From Branchiostoma floridae (taxonomy: Eukaryota; Chordata; Leptocardii; Amphioxiformes; Branchiostomatidae), in the NCBI RefSeq assembly GCF_000003815.2, contig NC_049983.1, positions 25,412,401 through 25,476,400 on the forward strand: a stretch of 64,000 nt of DNA, given 5' to 3'. Shown here one piece after another: positions 61,520 through 64,000 of this stretch. Position numbers and translations under genes: made by a program. The notes beneath the pieces are model-generated. The model did no database searches. It was given only the letters and a program-made list of their open reading frames with translations, and was not told the DNA's origin. Every line of letters starts with the position of its first letter. The stretch's first letter is position 1.

Positions 61520-61990
61520 ATTAAAAGACTAGAGGAAAATAAAAACAAGAACGTGTTGACGGATCGAAATGATTTTTGGTAGGTAGATAGTTAAATAATG
61601 ACGCACATAATAAGATATTTATAGTTATTACTGAGGAAAGTTAAATCCTCGGCATTCCATAATAGGATACTCAAACGTATCAGATACGTGACGGAGAAAG
61701 GGAGGAATGTGTATAGATATGAAATATGCAAATGAAGACCTCATTTGCATAATCAATTAAAAATGCTATAATCAGATAGTGATAGATAATGAGAATTTCA
61801 TGCCCCCCCCCCGAAAAAAATTTCATCAGGTTGGGAGATCATAGGATATGGAAGTTTAAAAAAATGTGCACTATTAAGACACTTGCACATAAGCGTGTCT
61901 ATAAACACGTTTTATTTAATAGTAAAAGGATAGTAAAAGAAATGTAGATGATACAAGCAGATTCTACATTACGTTACTTTTGTATCTTTC
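61520..61990 (-). repeat. Dispersed flank repeat, inverted copy
   Basis: Shares 'aagaacgtgttgac', 'taggtagatagtt', 'atgcaaatgaagacctcatttg' and 'gttgggagatcataggatat' with the copies near 10.0-10.4 kb, and with 21.0-21.4 kb in reverse. A C8 run lies at about 61804. Confidence 0.7.
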
Positions 61991-62059
61991 GTTCGTTTTT
62001 TGCTTTAAATTGATGATCCTTATGGTGGTTCTCTCTGTTAGATTGTTGCCTCGTTTTTG

Positions 62060-62240
62060 TTTTTGTTATACATAGGTGAGAACTTTATTGCACGGAAATT
62101 GTACACGGCAAATGTATAACAATATATGGCAAAAGCTATTACAAAAGTACAAAATAGAGCTATAGAATAAAGACTAACATGTCACACAATAATAAGTGAT
62201 GATATAATTCTTTGGTATAGTGTTACAGTGGAGTAGAAGT
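62060..62240 (-). repeat. Probable retroelement 3' end
   Basis: On the minus strand it ends in 'gtgcaataaagttctcacc' and resembles 20760-20935 ('actataccaaa', 'ttattctata', 'caataaag'). No coding part is attached. Confidence 0.4.
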
Positions 62241-62909
62241 AGTATCCAGTAGTATCGGTATTCTTTCTAATAACAAAGCAGCCCTTTATATATCTGCCTA
62301 TTTTTTGCATTATGGAAGTTGTCGTAATCGTTGTATACTTTTAATTTGTCAATTATATAATATATTAATCTTGCTTGTGTAACAGTAATGTAAAAAAATT
62401 GTTAAGCAGCGCAATTCAGCCCCTCAGGCTGCAAGGCTGTTTGTACTTTGTCATGATTGTTTTGAATCAATAAACCAGTCTACTACAATTGTGACATCTA
62501 AAGATATATACAAATCAGTCTGTAGCATCGAGTCTCTTGAAATCTGTTGTACTTGATTCGGGAAATGTGAATAAATCATTACGTAAAATAGCGCATCTAG
62601 AATATCACATTATTAAGTTAAATTCATCTTCAACATGCATTATATAACCTTTGGTTGTATAATGAATTTATCCCATGTTTTGTAACGTTGTTTTCTGCAA
62701 TGTAAGTTTTGTGTCACCTATGTTCAAGCGTTTTGTCCATCTTAAGTTATTTATCTTACATGTTTACTTTTCTAATTCCATTTTCAAATTCATGTATTCC
62801 GGTACAATGGTACTTCACTTGGTTTATTGTATAGATCACTGCTAGATTGGCCATCACTAAGCTGTTCGAGCTTCTATATAGCCATCCTTACACATCTGTT
62901 CTATTATTA
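62241..62909. other. Non-genic stretch, nothing recognised
   Basis: AT-rich, with no family resemblance to the receptor units or to the elements described. Confidence 0.5.
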
Positions 62910-63941
62910 CCTCCATGAAATGTCATGGAGGTTATATTTTACCCTGCGTTTGTGTGTGTGTGTGTCTGTCAACAAGATAACTCAAGAACGGCTTGATGGA
63001 TTAGTTTCATATTTGGTGTGTTGGTGGGGTGTGACGAAAGCTAGAAGTGATTAGATTTTGGGCCCCCTAGCAACTTTCCTTGGTACTGCAGTGCCACTTT
63101 CGGTTTTGCTATCTCGTGTTCTGAACAAGATATGGTCCCAATTTTTGGGTGTTAGATAGCTCTTGTGCTCAGAAATAAGTGACATAAGTTTGGGCCCCCT
63201 AGCGTCTGGTTTTGGGATAGCAGGGGCATTTTTGTCAGAAACTTCTGAAGTGGATAACTCAAGAAGGAAACAATGGATTCTCGTGATTTTTGGTGTGTAG
63301 GTACCTTAGACAATGTTATACAAGATAAAATACAAATTATGCAAAATTATATTACATTTGCATAATTAATGAGCTTATTCTATCATAGCAGTTTTTAATG
63401 TATCTCTTGTACCGGACATGATATGGTTTTGATATGTGGGTGGTAGATAGCTTCTAACGTCATGGCAAAGTGGGGCAAGTTTCAGCCCCCTAACATTTAA
63501 TTGTGGAACTGCAGGGGTGTTTTTGTCAAGACACTCCAAAGAGGATAACTATAGAAAGGAATGATGGATTGCCATCATTTTTGGCATGCAGGTTGCTTAG
63601 GCAAAGATGTTTATAATGATATACATTTTATGCAAATGAAGACCTAATTTGCAAAATTAATGAGGAAATTGTATAATTCCATTGTTTTCAATAGCTGAAC
63701 TTAAGTAAATGTAACACATGTAATTTATGATAGGTGAGAGATAAGCAGATACCAAATATGCAAATGAGGAACTGATTTGCATAATATATACAGAAATAGC
63801 AAATCCACATAATGACTAATATTGGGAATTTCATAATTGTGACATGTGTACGTTAGTCAATGATGAACATCGCCATACGTAGATTATGTAAATGGTAGTC
63901 ATTTGCATGAAATTTACAAAAGCTCTAAATTTTCATGGAGG
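62910..63941. mobile_element. Inverted-ended repeat element with internal tandem blocks
   Basis: Starts with CCTCCATGAAA and ends with its mirror TTTCATGGAGG. Inside, a block of the form 'gataactcaagaa....atggatt....ttttggtgtgtaggt' recurs about every 275-295 bases (62978, 63253, 63546), each followed by 'gcaaatgaagacctaatttg'-like sequence. A (GT)n run lies at about 62950-62964. Non-coding; class unknown. Confidence 0.6.
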
Positions 63942-64000
63942 TATGAGGTCGCCGAACTCTAGTTATTATTTATTTTCTTGTGTACACGGCAACAAATAAA

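Noticed and set aside
1-64000. tRNA, rRNA or other structured RNA genes
   Set aside because: No cloverleaf with A/B boxes or rRNA-like stretch was noticed by eye on either strand; a tRNAscan-SE or Rfam run would be decisive.

Overview
The window is animal nuclear DNA. It is AT-rich, full of decayed transposons, and carries intron-type splice signals and AATAAA poly(A) signals. The genes are a tandem family of single-exon leucine-rich-repeat/immunoglobulin (LRR-Ig) transmembrane receptors. Such receptors are known to be greatly expanded in amphioxus (Branchiostoma), and the repeat-rich, duplicated flanks fit a lancelet. That assignment is an inference; no sequence search was run.

Layout. Six related receptor genes are present: A (minus, 689-3544), B (plus, 15360-18369, with an assembly gap), C (30038-33007), D (38296-41085), E (45358-48498) and F (53751-56552). 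A and B are head to head and form one subfamily: their cytoplasmic tail carries a 42-bp minisatellite encoding a 14-residue tyrosine-containing unit. C to F form a head-to-tail array with a spacing of about 7-8.4 kb and longer tails without the minisatellite. A decayed receptor-tail fragment (19668-20161) and an orphan gene-less upstream flank (22.2-24.26 kb) are relics of at least one more unit.

Each receptor reads: signal peptide, LRRNT, 9-12 LRRs, LRRCT, Ig domain 1, Ser/Thr/Pro-rich stalk, Ig domain 2, one transmembrane helix, and an acidic cytoplasmic tail with many Tyr-x-Asn motifs (the known Grb2-type SH2 docking consensus). The LRR block varies most in repeat number and sequence, while Ig1, the membrane region and the tail are closely shared. 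This is the pattern of a diversifying recognition family coupled to a common output. Three genes (A, B, F) have independent disruptions that shorten the tail. In C-F the second disulphide cysteine of Ig2 is replaced by Tyr or His. All start codons lie 5 nt after a conserved 3' splice acceptor, and in five of six this also reads as a 5' donor.

The rest is repeats. There is a degenerate non-LTR retrotransposon (about 24.86-29.46 kb, minus) with an SGNH-esterase-like ORF1, APE endonuclease and RT, and an ORF1p-RRM-like segment lodged in frame in the region C-terminal to RT. There is also a CR1-like RT fragment (19.1-19.6 kb) and several MITE families. Two MITE families can be checked against empty sites inside this same window: a TA-target mariner-type element and a TWA-target Harbinger-type element. 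A piggyBac-like element has ATAA flanks, and there are nested inverted-repeat elements in the last 5 kb. One possible unrelated coding exon lies at 59095-59318 (minus). No tRNA, rRNA or CRISPR array was seen.
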